Both the position numbers and the translations under genes were made by a program. Positions 7,981-18,113 of a DNA stretch of 64,000 nucleotides are shown here, in pieces; within the stretch, counting starts at the first letter, position 1; each line of letters starts with the position of its first letter. The notes below the pieces were generated by a model. It saw nothing but the letters and a program-made list of their open reading frames with translations, did not search any database and had not been told where the DNA came from. This DNA is from Pseudomaricurvus albidus (GTDB lineage Bacteria; Pseudomonadota; Gammaproteobacteria; Pseudomonadales; Cellvibrionaceae): positions 124,001-188,000 of the forward strand of contig NZ_JAHKRS010000002.1 in the NCBI RefSeq assembly GCF_018863235.1, read 5' to 3'.

Positions 7981-9663
7981 GTGAAGCAGACTAGACAGTT
8001 AATTGGGTGGGTGTTTTCACTCTCCCTGCTCTTGGGGAGCTCCTGGCTTTATGCGCAGCAGAGCATTGATAAAATTGAAAGTACGGATAACTATGCAGTA
8101 GCAATTTCAGCCGATGTGGATCAATTATTCAAAGATCTCGCGGCCGCAAATCTTAGAGAAAAATCCAATATCATCACGTCACTGGATCAACAGTCCGGGC
8201 GCGAAATGTTGCCGGTCTATCAGGCCATGCTCAATGGTGAGCTTTACTACGATAAAGAATCTCTCCAGCTCTATCAGGTAAAAGATAACGATCAGGGTAA
8301 GGAGTCAGTCTACTCAGTGTTCAGTGGCGAGCTGGTTGAAGGCCAGACCGCCAAAGGACTCAAAAAAGTCAGGGTCAATAACAAACTTCGCAAACAGCTG
8401 AGAGGCAGTATTGCCCGAATCCAGTTGTTGTTTGGTGAACGGGCCGAACGTCAGGCTGCAGCGCAAACCATGCTCGACAATATCTCGCCAGAGACTCTGG
8501 CGCTGTTTCAGGATGCAGCCGAGAATGAAAGTGATCAGGAGATTCGCGACCTGTTGGCTGTCGGTATGGCGATGAATACCGTGGCGACTGCCAGTGCAAC
8601 GGAGGAGCGTGTCGCAGCGATTGGTGTCTTATCCACGCGGCTGGAAACCCCGGTTCGCAATCAATTGATGAATCTGGTGGATAAAGACTCCAGTGGAGAG
8701 TTTGTCGAGCAGGATGCAGCGGTCAGGGCCGCTGCTGAAAGTGCCTTGAAAGAAATTGATGGGAAAATCCGTTTTTACGGCTTTATGGAAAAACTGTTCT
8801 TCGGCTTGAGTCTGGGGTCGGTCTTTTTGCTGGCTGCCATCGGACTTGCCATCACCTTTGGTGTGATGGGTGTGATCAATATGGCGCACGGCGAAATGAT
8901 CATGTTGGGTGCCTACACCACGTATGTGGTGCAGCTGTTAATGCCCAATCATCTGGAGTGGACGATTCTGGTGGCCATCCCGGCCGCGTTTTTGGTGTCA
9001 GGCAGTGTGGGTGTCATTATTGAACGCACGGTGATTCGCTTTCTTCATGGCCGGCCATTGGAAACCCTGCTGGCGACCTTTGGTATCAGCCTGATTTTGC
9101 AGCAACTGGTGCGCACCATCTTTTCACCGCTAAACCGTCAGGTATCAACGCCGGACTGGTTGAGTGGTTCTATTGAATTGAACCCGGTGTTTTCTCTTAC
9201 TTACAACCGCCTGTCGATCCTGATCTTTTCGCTGGTGGTATTTGCCATCCTGATGCTGGTGATGAAAAAAACCTCCCTGGGACTGAACGTTCGCGCGGTG
9301 TCTCAAAACCGCAACATGGCCAAGGCCATGGGGATCAAAACCGAGCGGGTAGATTCCATGACGTTTGGTCTGGGTTCGGGCATTGCCGGTGTTGCCGGCG
9401 TGGCCTTGAGTCAGCTGACCAATGTGGGACCCAATCTGGGGCAGTCTTACATTATTGACTCCTTCATGGTGGTGGTGTTTGGCGGTGTGGGCAATTTGCT
9501 GGGCACTCTGGTGGGCAGCTTCTCGCTGGGCGTTGCCAATAAATTTCTCGAACCGGTCACCGGTGCAGTATTGGCCAATATTATTATTCTGGTGTTTATT
9601 ATTTTGTTTATTCAGAAACGACCCAAAGGTCTCTTTCCGCAAAAAGGGAGGGCCGCCGAATGA
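7981..9663 (+). CDS. urtB: Urea ABC transporter, permease UrtB
   Basis: Inner-membrane permease of the LivH type. Residues 1-27 form a signal peptide (MKQTRQLIGW... SSWLYAQQ); a periplasmic domain of about 230 residues, typical of UrtB, follows; then come about eight membrane helices starting near LFFGLSLGSVFLLAAIGLAITFG, with the INMAHGEMIMLGAY signature. I chose the GTG at 7981, which has a GGGG ribosome site 6-7 bases upstream; the frame is open further to an ATG at 7945 and a TTG at 7921, the latter inside a hairpin. The stop overlaps the urtC start by 4 bases, indicating coupling. Confidence 0.93.
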   Translation: MKQTRQLIGWVFSLSLLLGSSWLYAQQSIDKIESTDNYAVAISADVDQLFKDLAAANLREKSNIITSLDQQSGREMLPVYQAMLNGELYYDKESLQLYQVKDNDQGKESVYSVFSGELVEGQTAKGLKKVRVNNKLRKQLRGSIARIQLLFGERAERQAAAQTMLDNISPETLALFQDAAENESDQEIRDLLAVGMAMNTVATASATEERVAAIGVLSTRLETPVRNQLMNLVDKDSSGEFVEQDAAVRAAAESALKEIDGKIRFYGFMEKLFFGLSLGSVFLLAAIGLAITFGVMGVINMAHGEMIMLGAYTTYVVQLLMPNHLEWTILVAIPAAFLVSGSVGVIIERTVIRFLHGRPLETLLATFGISLILQQLVRTIFSPLNRQVSTPDWLSGSIELNPVFSLTYNRLSILIFSLVVFAILMLVMKKTSLGLNVRAVSQNRNMAKAMGIKTERVDSMTFGLGSGIAGVAGVALSQLTNVGPNLGQSYIIDSFMVVVFGGVGNLLGTLVGSFSLGVANKFLEPVTGAVLANIIILVFIILFIQKRPKGLFPQKGRAAE

Positions 9664-10865
9664 TTTCATTAAAAGGACTTTTTGGAGAAAAGAGTGCGCC
9701 GACGGCGGGCAGTTTAACCTCGGGCTTTACGTCCAGAACCACTGCAATTGTGGTGGTGGTATTGTTTGCCACCACCATTTTGGCGTCGGCGGCAAACCTG
9801 TGGTTATCTCCTGATTCACCGCTGTATGTCAGTACCTATACCATTACGCTGCTGGGCAAGTATCTGTGTTATGCATTGCTGGCTTTGGCCGTGGATATTG
9901 TCTGGGGCTATTGCGGTGTACTCAGTTTGGGGCACGCGGCCTTCTTTGCCCTCGGCGGTTATGGCATGGGGATGTACCTCATGCGCCAGATCGGTGATCG
10001 CGGAGTGTACGGCAATCCGGAACTGCCTGATTTTATGGTGTTTCTCAACTGGGAATCTCTGCCCTGGTACTGGCTGGGTATGGATCAGTTCTGGTTTGCC
10101 ATGCTGATTGCTTTGGCGGTGCCGGGGTTACTGGCGTTTGTCTTTGGCTGGCTGGCGTTTCGTTCCAGGGTCACCGGTGTATATCTGTCAATCATGACAC
10201 AAGCCCTGACCTACGCGTTGATGCTGGCCTTCTTTCGCAACGAAATGGGGTTTGGCGGTAACAATGGTCTGACTGACTTCAAAGACATTTTGGGATTCAG
10301 TTTACAGTCGGACAACGTGAGGGTTGCGCTGTTCGCCATTACTGCGTTGATGTTAATGCTGGCCTATGTGCTCAGTCATTTCATCATGTGTTCCCGTTTT
10401 GGTCGGGTGATTGTCTCCATTCGCGATGGTGAGGCCCGTGCCCGGTTTATGGGGTATCGAACCGAGCGTTTCAAAGTCTGGTTGTTTGTTTATTCGGCGC
10501 TGTTGGCAGCAGTGGCCGGTGCTCTCTATGTGCCCCAGGTGGGCATCATCAATCCCGGTGAGTTCTCACCCATCAATTCCATTGAAGTCGTGGTTTGGGT
10601 GGCGCTGGGCGGACGAGGCACTCTCTATGGTGCAATCATTGGCGCGATTCTGGTGAACTACGCCAAAACCCGATTCACGGCCATTATGCCCGATGGCTGG
10701 TTGTTTGCTCTGGGTGCTCTGTTTGTTCTGGTCACGGTGTTTTTACCCAAAGGCATCGCCGGTTTTATCGAGCAGCGAGTGGAGGCCATGCGCGGTGACA
10801 GTGGCAGTGGGGGAGACGGTGGCTCAAGCCATAAACAACAGAATGCAGAAGGAGCGTCAGCATGA
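9660..10865 (+). CDS. urtC: Urea ABC transporter, permease UrtC
   Basis: Second membrane subunit (LivM type) of the urea transporter, 401 residues with about ten hydrophobic helices. VDIVWGYCGVLSLGHAAFFALGGY is the LivM-type signature region, and WVALGGRGTLYGAIIGA is the conserved late loop. The C-terminus ends in a Gly/Ser-rich tail (SGSGGDGGSS). It starts with ATG within the end of urtB and overlaps urtD by 4 bases. Confidence 0.95.
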   Translation: MISLKGLFGEKSAPTAGSLTSGFTSRTTAIVVVVLFATTILASAANLWLSPDSPLYVSTYTITLLGKYLCYALLALAVDIVWGYCGVLSLGHAAFFALGGYGMGMYLMRQIGDRGVYGNPELPDFMVFLNWESLPWYWLGMDQFWFAMLIALAVPGLLAFVFGWLAFRSRVTGVYLSIMTQALTYALMLAFFRNEMGFGGNNGLTDFKDILGFSLQSDNVRVALFAITALMLMLAYVLSHFIMCSRFGRVIVSIRDGEARARFMGYRTERFKVWLFVYSALLAAVAGALYVPQVGIINPGEFSPINSIEVVVWVALGGRGTLYGAIIGAILVNYAKTRFTAIMPDGWLFALGALFVLVTVFLPKGIAGFIEQRVEAMRGDSGSGGDGGSSHKQQNAEGASA

Positions 10866-11719
10866 CGGTATTGGACGCAACCCGGGAAATGTTCCGGCGG
10901 GATCAGGTGTGGCCATTTCTGGTGGATGAGTCCTCGGCGGTGGATGTTTCCCATAACATGATTTTGTATGTCGAGGGATTGAGTGTCAGCTTTGATGGTT
11001 TTAAAGCGCTCAATGATTTGAATCTCTATGTAAAAGACGGTGAATTGCGTTGTCTGATTGGTGCCAACGGGGCCGGTAAAACCACCTTGATGGATGTGAT
11101 TACCGGCAAGACTCAATGCGATCAGGGCAGTGTCTACTTCGGACAAACCATTAACCTGTTGCAGCGTTCGGAGCCGGAAATTGCCCAGTTGGGGATCGGG
11201 CGCAAGTTTCAAAAGCCCACGGTGTTTGAGGCCCATACGGTGTTCGACAATCTGGAATTGTCATTGAAAGCCGATAAAGGCATCTGGTACACCCTGAGAG
11301 CTTCACTGAGCTCGGAAGATATCGACCGGATCGACGATGTGCTGGAACTGATTGGCCTGAAAGAGCAGCGCTTTATGCAGGCTGGCGCTTTATCTCACGG
11401 TCAGAAACAGTGGCTGGAAATCGGCATGTTGTTGGCTTCGGATCCCAGACTATTATTGATTGACGAACCTGTAGCAGGAATGACCGCCCAGGAGACGGAG
11501 CGTACCGCCGAGTTGCTGACCTCTCTGGCCGGTGACCGTACCGTAATTGTGGTTGAGCACGACATGGAGTTTGTCCGCAGTATTGCCCGAACCGTGACGG
11601 TGTTGCATCAGGGAACGGTATTGGCAGAGGGAACCATGGACGAAGTGCAGAATAATCGCGATGTGATTGAAGTGTACCTGGGTGAAGAGGCGGGTGAAGA
11701 GGCGGGGGAAACTGCATGA
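10862..11719 (+). CDS. urtD: Urea ABC transporter, ATPase UrtD
   Basis: ABC ATPase of 285 residues. Walker A is GANGAGKTTLMD, the signature loop is the LivG-type variant LSHGQKQWLEIGMLL, and Walker B is LLLIDEPVAGM. It carries about 35 residues before the ATPase core, a little longer than usual, plus a repeated EEAGEEAGE tail at the end. It overlaps urtC and urtE by 4 bases each, so the whole transporter is translated as a coupled unit. Confidence 0.95.
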   Translation: MTVLDATREMFRRDQVWPFLVDESSAVDVSHNMILYVEGLSVSFDGFKALNDLNLYVKDGELRCLIGANGAGKTTLMDVITGKTQCDQGSVYFGQTINLLQRSEPEIAQLGIGRKFQKPTVFEAHTVFDNLELSLKADKGIWYTLRASLSSEDIDRIDDVLELIGLKEQRFMQAGALSHGQKQWLEIGMLLASDPRLLLIDEPVAGMTAQETERTAELLTSLAGDRTVIVVEHDMEFVRSIARTVTVLHQGTVLAEGTMDEVQNNRDVIEVYLGEEAGEEAGETA

Positions 11720-12411
11720 TCTCAATCAATAAAGTGAGTCAGCATTACGGCGGCACACAAATTCTGTGGGATCTGGATCTGGACATCGAAAAGGGTTCCT
11801 GTACCTGCATCATGGGACGCAATGGTGTGGGCAAAACCACATTACTGAATGCTCTGATGGGCTTGCTGCCTGTCACCAGTGGCAGTATTGAATTTGAAGG
11901 CAAACCCATTCACGGGCGTCCGGCCGATTCTCGCGCGCACATGGGCATTGGCTATGTGCCTCAGGGCCGACATATTTTTCCGTTGATGACGGTAGAGGAG
12001 AATCTGCGTACAGGCCTGCCGTGCCGAAAAGAAAAAACCAAAGACATTCCCGACAAGATTTATGAACTGTTTCCGGTTCTCAAGGATATGAAAAACCGGC
12101 TGGGAGGCGATTTGTCCGGTGGTCAGCAGCAGCAACTGGCTATTGGTCGTGCGCTGGTGATTGATCCCAAAGTCTTGATCCTGGATGAACCCAATGAAGG
12201 TATCCAACCCAATATTGTTAAACAGATTGGTGATGTTATTTTGAAATTGAATCAGGAAGACGGCTTGACTGTTATTCTGGTAGAACAGAAACTGGGCTTT
12301 GCCCGTCGTGTTGGAGAAGAGTTCCGGCTGATGGAAAAAGGACGCGTTGTCGCCAGTGACAAGATGGCAAATCTCAACGACGATTTGATTAAACAACATT
12401 TGGCCGTGTAA
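11716..12411 (+). CDS. urtE: Urea ABC transporter, ATPase UrtE
   Basis: Second ABC ATPase, LivF type, 231 residues, which is the normal size. Walker A is GRNGVGKTTLLNALMG, the signature is LSGGQQQQLAIGRAL and Walker B is VLILDEPNEGIQP. The stop TAA is followed two bases later by the GTG of ureD, which physically joins the uptake operon to the urease operon. Confidence 0.95.
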   Translation: MISINKVSQHYGGTQILWDLDLDIEKGSCTCIMGRNGVGKTTLLNALMGLLPVTSGSIEFEGKPIHGRPADSRAHMGIGYVPQGRHIFPLMTVEENLRTGLPCRKEKTKDIPDKIYELFPVLKDMKNRLGGDLSGGQQQQLAIGRALVIDPKVLILDEPNEGIQPNIVKQIGDVILKLNQEDGLTVILVEQKLGFARRVGEEFRLMEKGRVVASDKMANLNDDLIKQHLAV

Positions 12412-12413
12412 AT

Positions 12414-13367
12414 GTGAATACCGCGTTAACCGCTGTTTTAAAGAACGAACTGAGCACCAACTCATCAGACCCGTCGGCGCCATCCCGTTGGCATGCGCGA
12501 CTGAGCCTCGGGCTGAAATTGGGTGTGCGAGGTACTCGTCTTGTTCACAATGAGCACGACGGTCCCTTGTATGTGCAAAAGCCGTTTTATCCGGAAGGGG
12601 CAGAATTGCCCCATCTTTATATCCTGCATCCGCCCGGAGGTCTGGTCTCCGGTGATCGATTGCAACTGGATGTCGAGGTTGAAGAAAAGGCACAGGTTCT
12701 GTTGACCACTCCCGGTGCAGGGCGTGTCTATCGCGCTCGTGCCGACCGCACATTGCAGCATCAAATCAACTCCTTTCAGGTAAAAGAGGAAGCCACTTTG
12801 GAGTGGTTGCCGTTGGAAACCATTATTTTTCCCAATGCCCGCACCCGACTGGAAACCAAAGTGGAACTTGATGCGGGCGCTCGCTTTGTGGGTTGGGAAG
12901 TGACGTCACTGGGATTGCCCGCCTGCGATCTGGATGCGGCAGATGCAGAAGTTTCACAGCGCTTTACCGTCACCCTTCAGGGCAAACCGGTGTTTGTGGA
13001 ACAGTTTCATTTGAATGCCAGGACCAGACGGTTGTATCAGGCAATGGTTGGAATGCAGTCGAAGCCGATCAATGGCGTTTTCGTGGCCGGCCCTTTCAAA
13101 AGTGATTCCCCTTTCTCGGCAAAAACAAAGGCCAGTCAGCAGAGGGCGCAGTGGATTGCCGATGAAAATCACCGGCAGTCGGAACATATTCTGAAACAGA
13201 ATGGTCAGGTACTGGCAGCATTAAGTCAGGTAGGGGACTTTGTCGTCGGCCGGTATCTGGGCGATTGTTCTGAGCAGGCCAGACAGTTATTTGAACGATG
13301 GTGGGCAGCCTTACGACCCGAGCTGCTGGGACGTAAAGCGTGTCCGCCCCGTATTTGGTTAACCTAA
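12414..13367 (+). CDS. ureD: Urease accessory protein UreD
   Basis: UreD (UreH) scaffold that binds the urease apoenzyme and, with UreF and UreG, delivers nickel. The family signature [17 protein letters not shown] and the [13 protein letters not shown] stretch are present. The start is a GTG two bases after urtE; an ATG at 12412 would stop at once. At 317 residues it is somewhat long because of about 25 extra residues at the N-terminus ([20 protein letters not shown]). Confidence 0.93.
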   Translation: MNTALTAVLKNELSTNSSDPSAPSRWHARLSLGLKLGVRGTRLVHNEHDGPLYVQKPFYPEGAELPHLYILHPPGGLVSGDRLQLDVEVEEKAQVLLTTPGAGRVYRARADRTLQHQINSFQVKEEATLEWLPLETIIFPNARTRLETKVELDAGARFVGWEVTSLGLPACDLDAADAEVSQRFTVTLQGKPVFVEQFHLNARTRRLYQAMVGMQSKPINGVFVAGPFKSDSPFSAKTKASQQRAQWIADENHRQSEHILKQNGQVLAALSQVGDFVVGRYLGDCSEQARQLFERWWAALRPELLGRKACPPRIWLT

Positions 13368-13417
13368 AATCAACAGATCAAGATGGCCCGGTTGGGCGCA
13401 GGTTCAAGGTATTTATT

Positions 13418-13720
13418 ATGGAATTATTGCCTAGAGAAAAAGACAAACTGCTGCTGTTTACGGCAGCACTGCTGGCAGAAAGACGATTAGCCAAGGGATT
13501 GAAGCTGAATTATCCTGAGGCGATGGCGTTAATCAGTATGGAAATCATGGAAGGTGCCCGTGAAGGTAAAACGGTAGCCCAGTTAATGAGCGACGGTAAA
13601 AAAATTCTGACCTGTGATCAGGTGATGGATGGTGTTGCAGAAATGATCAGCGAAGTGCAGGTTGAGGCTACCTTTCCCGATGGTACCAAACTGGTAACGG
13701 TTCATGATCCCATTAATTGA
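13418..13720 (+). CDS. ureA: Urease gamma subunit
   Basis: 100-residue structural subunit, exactly the family length when started at ATG 13418 ([20 protein letters not shown]), which has an AAGGT ribosome site about 9 bases before it. The frame is open upstream to 13340, but that would overlap ureD and give a non-conserved extension. [11 protein letters not shown]-like residues and the [15 protein letters not shown] end are diagnostic. Confidence 0.97.
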   Translation: MELLPREKDKLLLFTAALLAERRLAKGLKLNYPEAMALISMEIMEGAREGKTVAQLMSDGKKILTCDQVMDGVAEMISEVQVEATFPDGTKLVTVHDPIN

Positions 13721-13724
13721 TCGA

Positions 13725-13760
13725 TACGAAAGAACTGATGGGTACCAAAGAACTGAGTGG
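13725..13760 (+). repeat. 18-bp tandem repeat before ureB
   Basis: Two adjoining copies, 13725-13742 and 13743-13760, share 14 or more of 18 bases around a common AAAGAACTGA core; a third degenerate copy runs into the ureB ribosome site. It fills the ureA-ureB spacer and is probably a local duplication. Confidence 0.6.
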
Positions 13761-13786
13761 TATCGAACGAGACAGGAGTTGATGTT

Positions 13787-14116
13787 ATGAAGCCCGGAGA
13801 AATCAAAACAGCGGCCGGTGATATTGTCCTGAACCCGGGACGTGAGCTTCGCACCTTGCGCGTGGAAAATACAGGCGACCGTCCAGTACAGATCGGCTCT
13901 CATTATCATTTTGCGGAAGTCAATCCGGCATTGTCGTTCGATCGTCAAAGCGCCATGGGGTTTCATTTGAATATTGCTTCAGGCACGGCGGTTCGATTTG
14001 AGCCGGGTCAGGGGCGAGAAGTGGAGTTGGTGGCTTTTGCGGGTGAACGTAAAATTTACGGATTCCGCGGCGAAGTCATGGGTGATTTGCCGCAGAGTGG
14101 AGGAAGTCAATCATGA
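13787..14116 (+). CDS. ureB: Urease beta subunit
   Basis: 109-residue structural subunit. Start ATG 13787 gives [20 protein letters not shown], the typical N-terminus, with CAGGAG 8 bases upstream; the frame is open to 13757 but without a ribosome site. [17 protein letters not shown] is the conserved core. The stop overlaps ureC by 4 bases. Confidence 0.97.
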   Translation: MKPGEIKTAAGDIVLNPGRELRTLRVENTGDRPVQIGSHYHFAEVNPALSFDRQSAMGFHLNIASGTAVRFEPGQGREVELVAFAGERKIYGFRGEVMGDLPQSGGSQS

Positions 14117-15852
14117 CCACCATGGACAGACACAGCTATGCCCACATGTTCGGCCCCACGGTGGGTGATCGGGTGCGTTTGGGCGATACCGAGTTATGGA
14201 TTGAAGTTGAAAAGGATTTCACCCACTACGGGGACGAAGTGAAATTTGGTGGCGGCAAAGTGATTCGCGACGGCATGGGCCAGTCCCAGCGCTCCTGCTC
14301 GGAGACTGTGGATCTGGTGATTACCAATGCGCTGATTCTGGATCACTGGGGCATTGTCAAAGCCGACGTCGGTATCAACGAAGGGCGCATCGTGGCGATT
14401 GGTAAAGCCGGTAACCCCGACGTGCAGGACGGTGTTGATATTATTATCGGTCCGGGTACCGAAGTGATTGCCGGTGAAGGATCGATTCTGACCGCTGGCG
14501 GTATCGACGCGCACATTCATTTTATTTGTCCGCAACAGATAGACGAAGCGTTGATGTCCGGTATAACCACCATGATTGGCGGCGGCACTGGCCCTGCCAC
14601 GGGTACCAATGCCACGACCTGTACACCGGGGCCGTGGAATATCGGCAAGATGTTACAGGCAACGGATTCTCTGCCAATGAACTTTGGTTTTCTCGGCAAG
14701 GGCAACGCCAGTTTGCCCGAAGCCCTGGAAGAGCAGTTGTTGGCGGGAGCCTGTGGCCTGAAGCTTCACGAAGACTGGGGCACCACACCGGCATCCATCG
14801 ATTGTTGTTTAACCATGGCTGACAAATACGATGTGCAGGTGGCGATTCATACTGATACCCTGAATGAATCCGGTTTTGTGGATGACACCATCGGTGCCTT
14901 TAAAGACCGGGTGATTCACACCTACCATACCGAGGGTGCAGGCGGCGGGCACGCACCGGATATTATCAAGGCTTGTGCCTATCCCAATGTGTTGCCTTCA
15001 TCGACCAATCCGACTCGTCCCTACACGGTGAATACCATTGATGAGCACCTGGATATGCTGATGGTCTGCCATCACCTGGATGCCAGTATTCCTGAAGACG
15101 TCGCCTTTGCGGATTCCCGCATTCGTAAAGAAACCATTGCGGCAGAAGACATTCTCCACGATCTGGGCGCTTTCAGCATGATCTCGTCGGATTCGCAGGC
15201 GATGGGACGTGTTGGCGAAGTCATCACCCGGACCTGGCAAACCGCTCACAAAATGAAAGTGCAGCGCGGTCCGTTAAAAGAAGACCAAGCGGGTGAACCC
15301 AACAGTGTGGGCAACCCCAATACCGACGGTGCGGATAATTATCGCGCGCGTCGCTATGTGGCCAAGTACACCATCAATCCGGCAATCACGCATGGCATCG
15401 CCCACGAAGTGGGCTCGATTGAAGTGGGCAAGCTGGCGGATCTGGTGTTGTGGAAACCCGCTTTCTTCGGTATCAAGCCCTCGCTTATTTTAAAAGGCGG
15501 CATGATTGCTGCGGCTCCCATGGGGGATGCCAATGCCTCCATTCCCACACCGCAACCGGTTCACTACCGGCCAATGTTTGGATCCATGGGACTGGCTGTT
15601 GCCAGGACGTCATTTACCTTCGCGTCACAGGCTTCCATTGATGCCGGAGTGGCAGAGAGTCTCGGCTTGCAACGCGAGCTGTTGCCGTGTCGCAACACAC
15701 GCACACTCACCAAAAGCGACATGATTCACAATGACTGGCTGCCCGATATAGTGGTCGATCCGCAAACCTATGAAGTGCGTGCCGATGGTGAGTTACTGAC
15801 CTGTGAGCCGGCAAAAGAATTGCCGCTGGCACAGCGTTACACGTTATTTTAA
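14113..15852 (+). CDS. ureC: Urease alpha (catalytic) subunit
   Basis: Nickel amidohydrolase that splits urea into ammonia and carbamate. All active-site residues are at canonical numbering: His134 and His136 (HIHF), Lys217 to be carbamylated (GLKLHE), His246, His272, Cys319 and His320 on the flap (MVCHH), and Asp360. The protein has 579 residues against about 567 in most bacteria; the excess is a stretch of about 12 residues rich in Gly, Asn and Pro between residues 391 and 405, just after KMKVQRG. The ATG overlaps the end of ureB. Confidence 0.98.
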   Translation: MTTMDRHSYAHMFGPTVGDRVRLGDTELWIEVEKDFTHYGDEVKFGGGKVIRDGMGQSQRSCSETVDLVITNALILDHWGIVKADVGINEGRIVAIGKAGNPDVQDGVDIIIGPGTEVIAGEGSILTAGGIDAHIHFICPQQIDEALMSGITTMIGGGTGPATGTNATTCTPGPWNIGKMLQATDSLPMNFGFLGKGNASLPEALEEQLLAGACGLKLHEDWGTTPASIDCCLTMADKYDVQVAIHTDTLNESGFVDDTIGAFKDRVIHTYHTEGAGGGHAPDIIKACAYPNVLPSSTNPTRPYTVNTIDEHLDMLMVCHHLDASIPEDVAFADSRIRKETIAAEDILHDLGAFSMISSDSQAMGRVGEVITRTWQTAHKMKVQRGPLKEDQAGEPNSVGNPNTDGADNYRARRYVAKYTINPAITHGIAHEVGSIEVGKLADLVLWKPAFFGIKPSLILKGGMIAAAPMGDANASIPTPQPVHYRPMFGSMGLAVARTSFTFASQASIDAGVAESLGLQRELLPCRNTRTLTKSDMIHNDWLPDIVVDPQTYEVRADGELLTCEPAKELPLAQRYTLF

Positions 15853-15901
15853 AAACCGGCTGGATTATCGATTGTCCAGTTGATTGCAGGGAGTTATTTG
15901 T

Positions 15902-16342
15902 TTGGACGTATACCAACGCCTGGGGTTGGACTCGGGTTTGCAAAGTGATGAAGTGATTGTGCTGACACAAGAGCAGCGGGATAAGGGGCGTCTGAAAGCC
16001 ATCTCGGACAGCGGTACAGAGGTTCGGGTCTTTCTGGAAAGAGGAAAGCCCTTGCAGGTCGGAGAGATCCTGAAAACCGAATGTGGAAAACATATCCAGG
16101 TTCAGGGTGCGGTTGAACCCGTGACCCGAGCCGAATGTGATGACTGGCATACCTTCAGTCGTGCCTGTTACCACCTGGGTAATCGCCATGTGAAACTGCA
16201 GGTGGGCGATCGCTGGTTACAGATGACGCCGGATCATGTGCTGGAAGATATGTTGAAAATGTTGGGGCTGACGGTATCCCATGTGGATGCGGTGTTTGTG
16301 CCAGAATCGGGAGCCTACAGTCATGGCCATCACCACCACTGA
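15902..16342 (+). CDS. ureE: Urease accessory protein UreE (nickel metallochaperone)
   Basis: UreE binds nickel and hands it to UreG. I start it at TTG 15902 (MDVYQRLGL), which has AGGGAG 8 bases upstream and matches the usual N-terminus; the frame is open to another TTG at 15884. RACYHLGNRHVKLQ is the conserved metal-site region, followed by DHVLEDML. The C-terminus is a short His tail, HGHHHH, shorter than in Klebsiella. The last 20 bases overlap ureF. Confidence 0.93.
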   Translation: MDVYQRLGLDSGLQSDEVIVLTQEQRDKGRLKAISDSGTEVRVFLERGKPLQVGEILKTECGKHIQVQGAVEPVTRAECDDWHTFSRACYHLGNRHVKLQVGDRWLQMTPDHVLEDMLKMLGLTVSHVDAVFVPESGAYSHGHHHH

Positions 16343-17024
16343 TACCGGGCTGCTGCGTCTGCTGCAGCTCAGCAGTGTCAGCCTGCCGGTGGGTGGCTAT
16401 GCCTTTTCCCAGGGACTGGAATACGCCATCGAGGCCGGCTGGGTTGACTCTATCAGCAGCGCTGAGGCCTGGCTGGAACTGCAAATGCACGACGCATTGG
16501 CACGTGTTGACTTGCCGATACTGTTGCGAAGTTATCAGGCGTGCAGTTCGCAGCAGGGCAACAGGTCAGAACAGGTTTACTACTGGAATCAAATGGCACT
16601 GGCCTGTCGCGAAACCCGTGAGTTACGACTCACTGATACGGCCATGGGCGAAGCGCTAATGCGCCTGTTGCCCAGTTTGGGGGTCAGCATCCCGCTGTCT
16701 GAACACTCTAAAGATACACCGGAAGATGTGAGCTTTGTCACCGCTTTTGCCTGCGTAGCCCATCAGTGGCAGGTAGAACAGGATGCTGCCCTGTTGGGTT
16801 ATGCCTGGTCCTGGCTGGAAAATCAGGTGGCTGCGGCGACCAAGTTGATTCCACTGGGGCAAACTCAGGCGCAGCAATTGTTGGGGGCCTTGCAGCAATA
16901 CGTTCCCGAGACGATCGAAACGGCAAAGGCGCTGGCCGATGATGAACTGGGGGCAAGTCTTCCCGCGCTGGCCATCTCCAGTATGTTGCACGAAACACAA
17001 TACACGCGATTGTTCCGTTCCTGA
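16323..17024 (+). CDS. ureF: Urease accessory protein UreF
   Basis: Helical protein of 233 residues that with UreD and UreG forms the urease activation complex. LLQLSSVSLPVGGYAFSQGL is the conserved N-terminal motif, and LPALAISSMLHETQYTRLFRS the conserved end. ATG 16323 lies inside the His codons of ureE; a further upstream frame from 16281 would only lengthen the overlap. Confidence 0.95.
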   Translation: MAITTTDTGLLRLLQLSSVSLPVGGYAFSQGLEYAIEAGWVDSISSAEAWLELQMHDALARVDLPILLRSYQACSSQQGNRSEQVYYWNQMALACRETRELRLTDTAMGEALMRLLPSLGVSIPLSEHSKDTPEDVSFVTAFACVAHQWQVEQDAALLGYAWSWLENQVAAATKLIPLGQTQAQQLLGALQQYVPETIETAKALADDELGASLPALAISSMLHETQYTRLFRS

Positions 17025-17097
17025 CGGGACCATCCATTAAAAACGAAACAATCCGTTAAAAAACAGCAAGAAACACGATGCAAAAGGATAGAACCGT

Positions 17098-17784
17098 ATG
17101 ACTCAGTTGCATGATGCATCCGCTTCACAGGGTGCGCAGTCCAGACCAAAACAAACGTTGCGTGTGGGTGTGGGTGGGCCGGTAGGTTCCGGTAAGACCG
17201 CGTTGCTGCGTACCCTGTGTTCGGCCATGCGCGATTATTACAATATCGCTGTCGTCACCAATGATATTTACACGCAGGAAGACTCACAGTTTCTGACCCG
17301 CCATGAAGTGCTCAGTGAAGATCGTATTATCGGTGTGGAAACCGGTGGTTGTCCGCATACCGCCATTCGCGAAGATGCCTCGATGAATCTGGCGGCCATT
17401 GATGAGCTGCTTCGACGTCACGGTGAGCTGGACGTGGTCTTTGTGGAAAGTGGTGGTGATAATCTCAGCGCGACCTTCAGTCCGGAATTGTCTGACCTGA
17501 CGATTTATGTGATTGACGTATCCGCCGGCGATAAAATTCCCCGTAAAGGTGGGCCCGGTATCACCAAATCGGATTTGCTGATCATCAATAAAACCGATCT
17601 GGCTCCATTGGTGGGAGCGTCTCTGGACGTCATGGATGAGGACAGCAAAAGAATGCGTGGCAGCCGACCTTTTGTTTTTTCGAATCTGAAGGCGGGGCAG
17701 GGTATTGACGATATTATTCGCTTTATTGTCAGTGAAGGCATGCTGCCCGAGCGCGAGATCCCGCCAGCCAAGGCCGTCGTTTAG
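17098..17784 (+). CDS. ureG: Urease accessory GTPase UreG
   Basis: SIMIBI-class GTPase of 228 residues that powers nickel insertion. The P-loop GPVGSGKT is at residues 27-34, the metal-binding Cys-Pro-His is in [11 protein letters not shown], and NKTDLA is the guanine-specificity motif. The first 20 residues are a variable, hydrophilic tail. It is separated from ureF by 73 bases. Confidence 0.97.
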   Translation: MTQLHDASASQGAQSRPKQTLRVGVGGPVGSGKTALLRTLCSAMRDYYNIAVVTNDIYTQEDSQFLTRHEVLSEDRIIGVETGGCPHTAIREDASMNLAAIDELLRRHGELDVVFVESGGDNLSATFSPELSDLTIYVIDVSAGDKIPRKGGPGITKSDLLIINKTDLAPLVGASLDVMDEDSKRMRGSRPFVFSNLKAGQGIDDIIRFIVSEGMLPEREIPPAKAVV

Positions 17785-17842
17785 TTTTTAAAAATGTATA
17801 GCAAAAAAGTTTATAGCAACGTCAAGAATCAGGAGTGACACA

Positions 17843-18046
17843 ATGACGACATCAGCCGTACTGAAATCTGCAGGCTTATTCATTTTGAGTTTTTTATCTC
17901 CCTGGGTACTGGCTCACCCAGGGCACGGAGGAGATGCAGGTGCTGTGCACGATATGGAACATACCCTTTGGGTGTTGCTGGGGGTTTCTGCCGTGGTGAT
18001 TGCCGCGTTGCTAGTAGCCCACAAAAAGTGGGGCTTGTGGAAATAA
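17843..18046 (+). CDS. Small His-rich exported membrane protein at the end of the urease operon
   Basis: 67 residues: a signal peptide (ending WVLA), a short periplasmic stretch AHPGHGGDAGAVHDMEH with five His, then one membrane helix (LWVLLGVSAVVIAALLVA) and a basic end. A CAGGAG ribosome site lies 8 bases before the ATG. HPGHG right after the signal peptide is how HupE/UreJ nickel permeases begin, but the other helices of that family are missing. It may bind nickel near the membrane or be a remnant of ureJ. Function not known; position after ureG is the main clue. Confidence 0.7.
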   Translation: MTTSAVLKSAGLFILSFLSPWVLAHPGHGGDAGAVHDMEHTLWVLLGVSAVVIAALLVAHKKWGLWK

Positions 18047-18113
18047 TCCGCCCGAACCCGCTGTCGATGAACCCTGTGGTATTTTCTCAAAGGGCAACAA
18101 TACTGAAAAAGTA

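Noticed and set aside
7921-9663. urtB start at TTG 7921
   Set aside because: The TTG sits in a hairpin and lacks a ribosome site; GTG 7981 gives a proper signal peptide.
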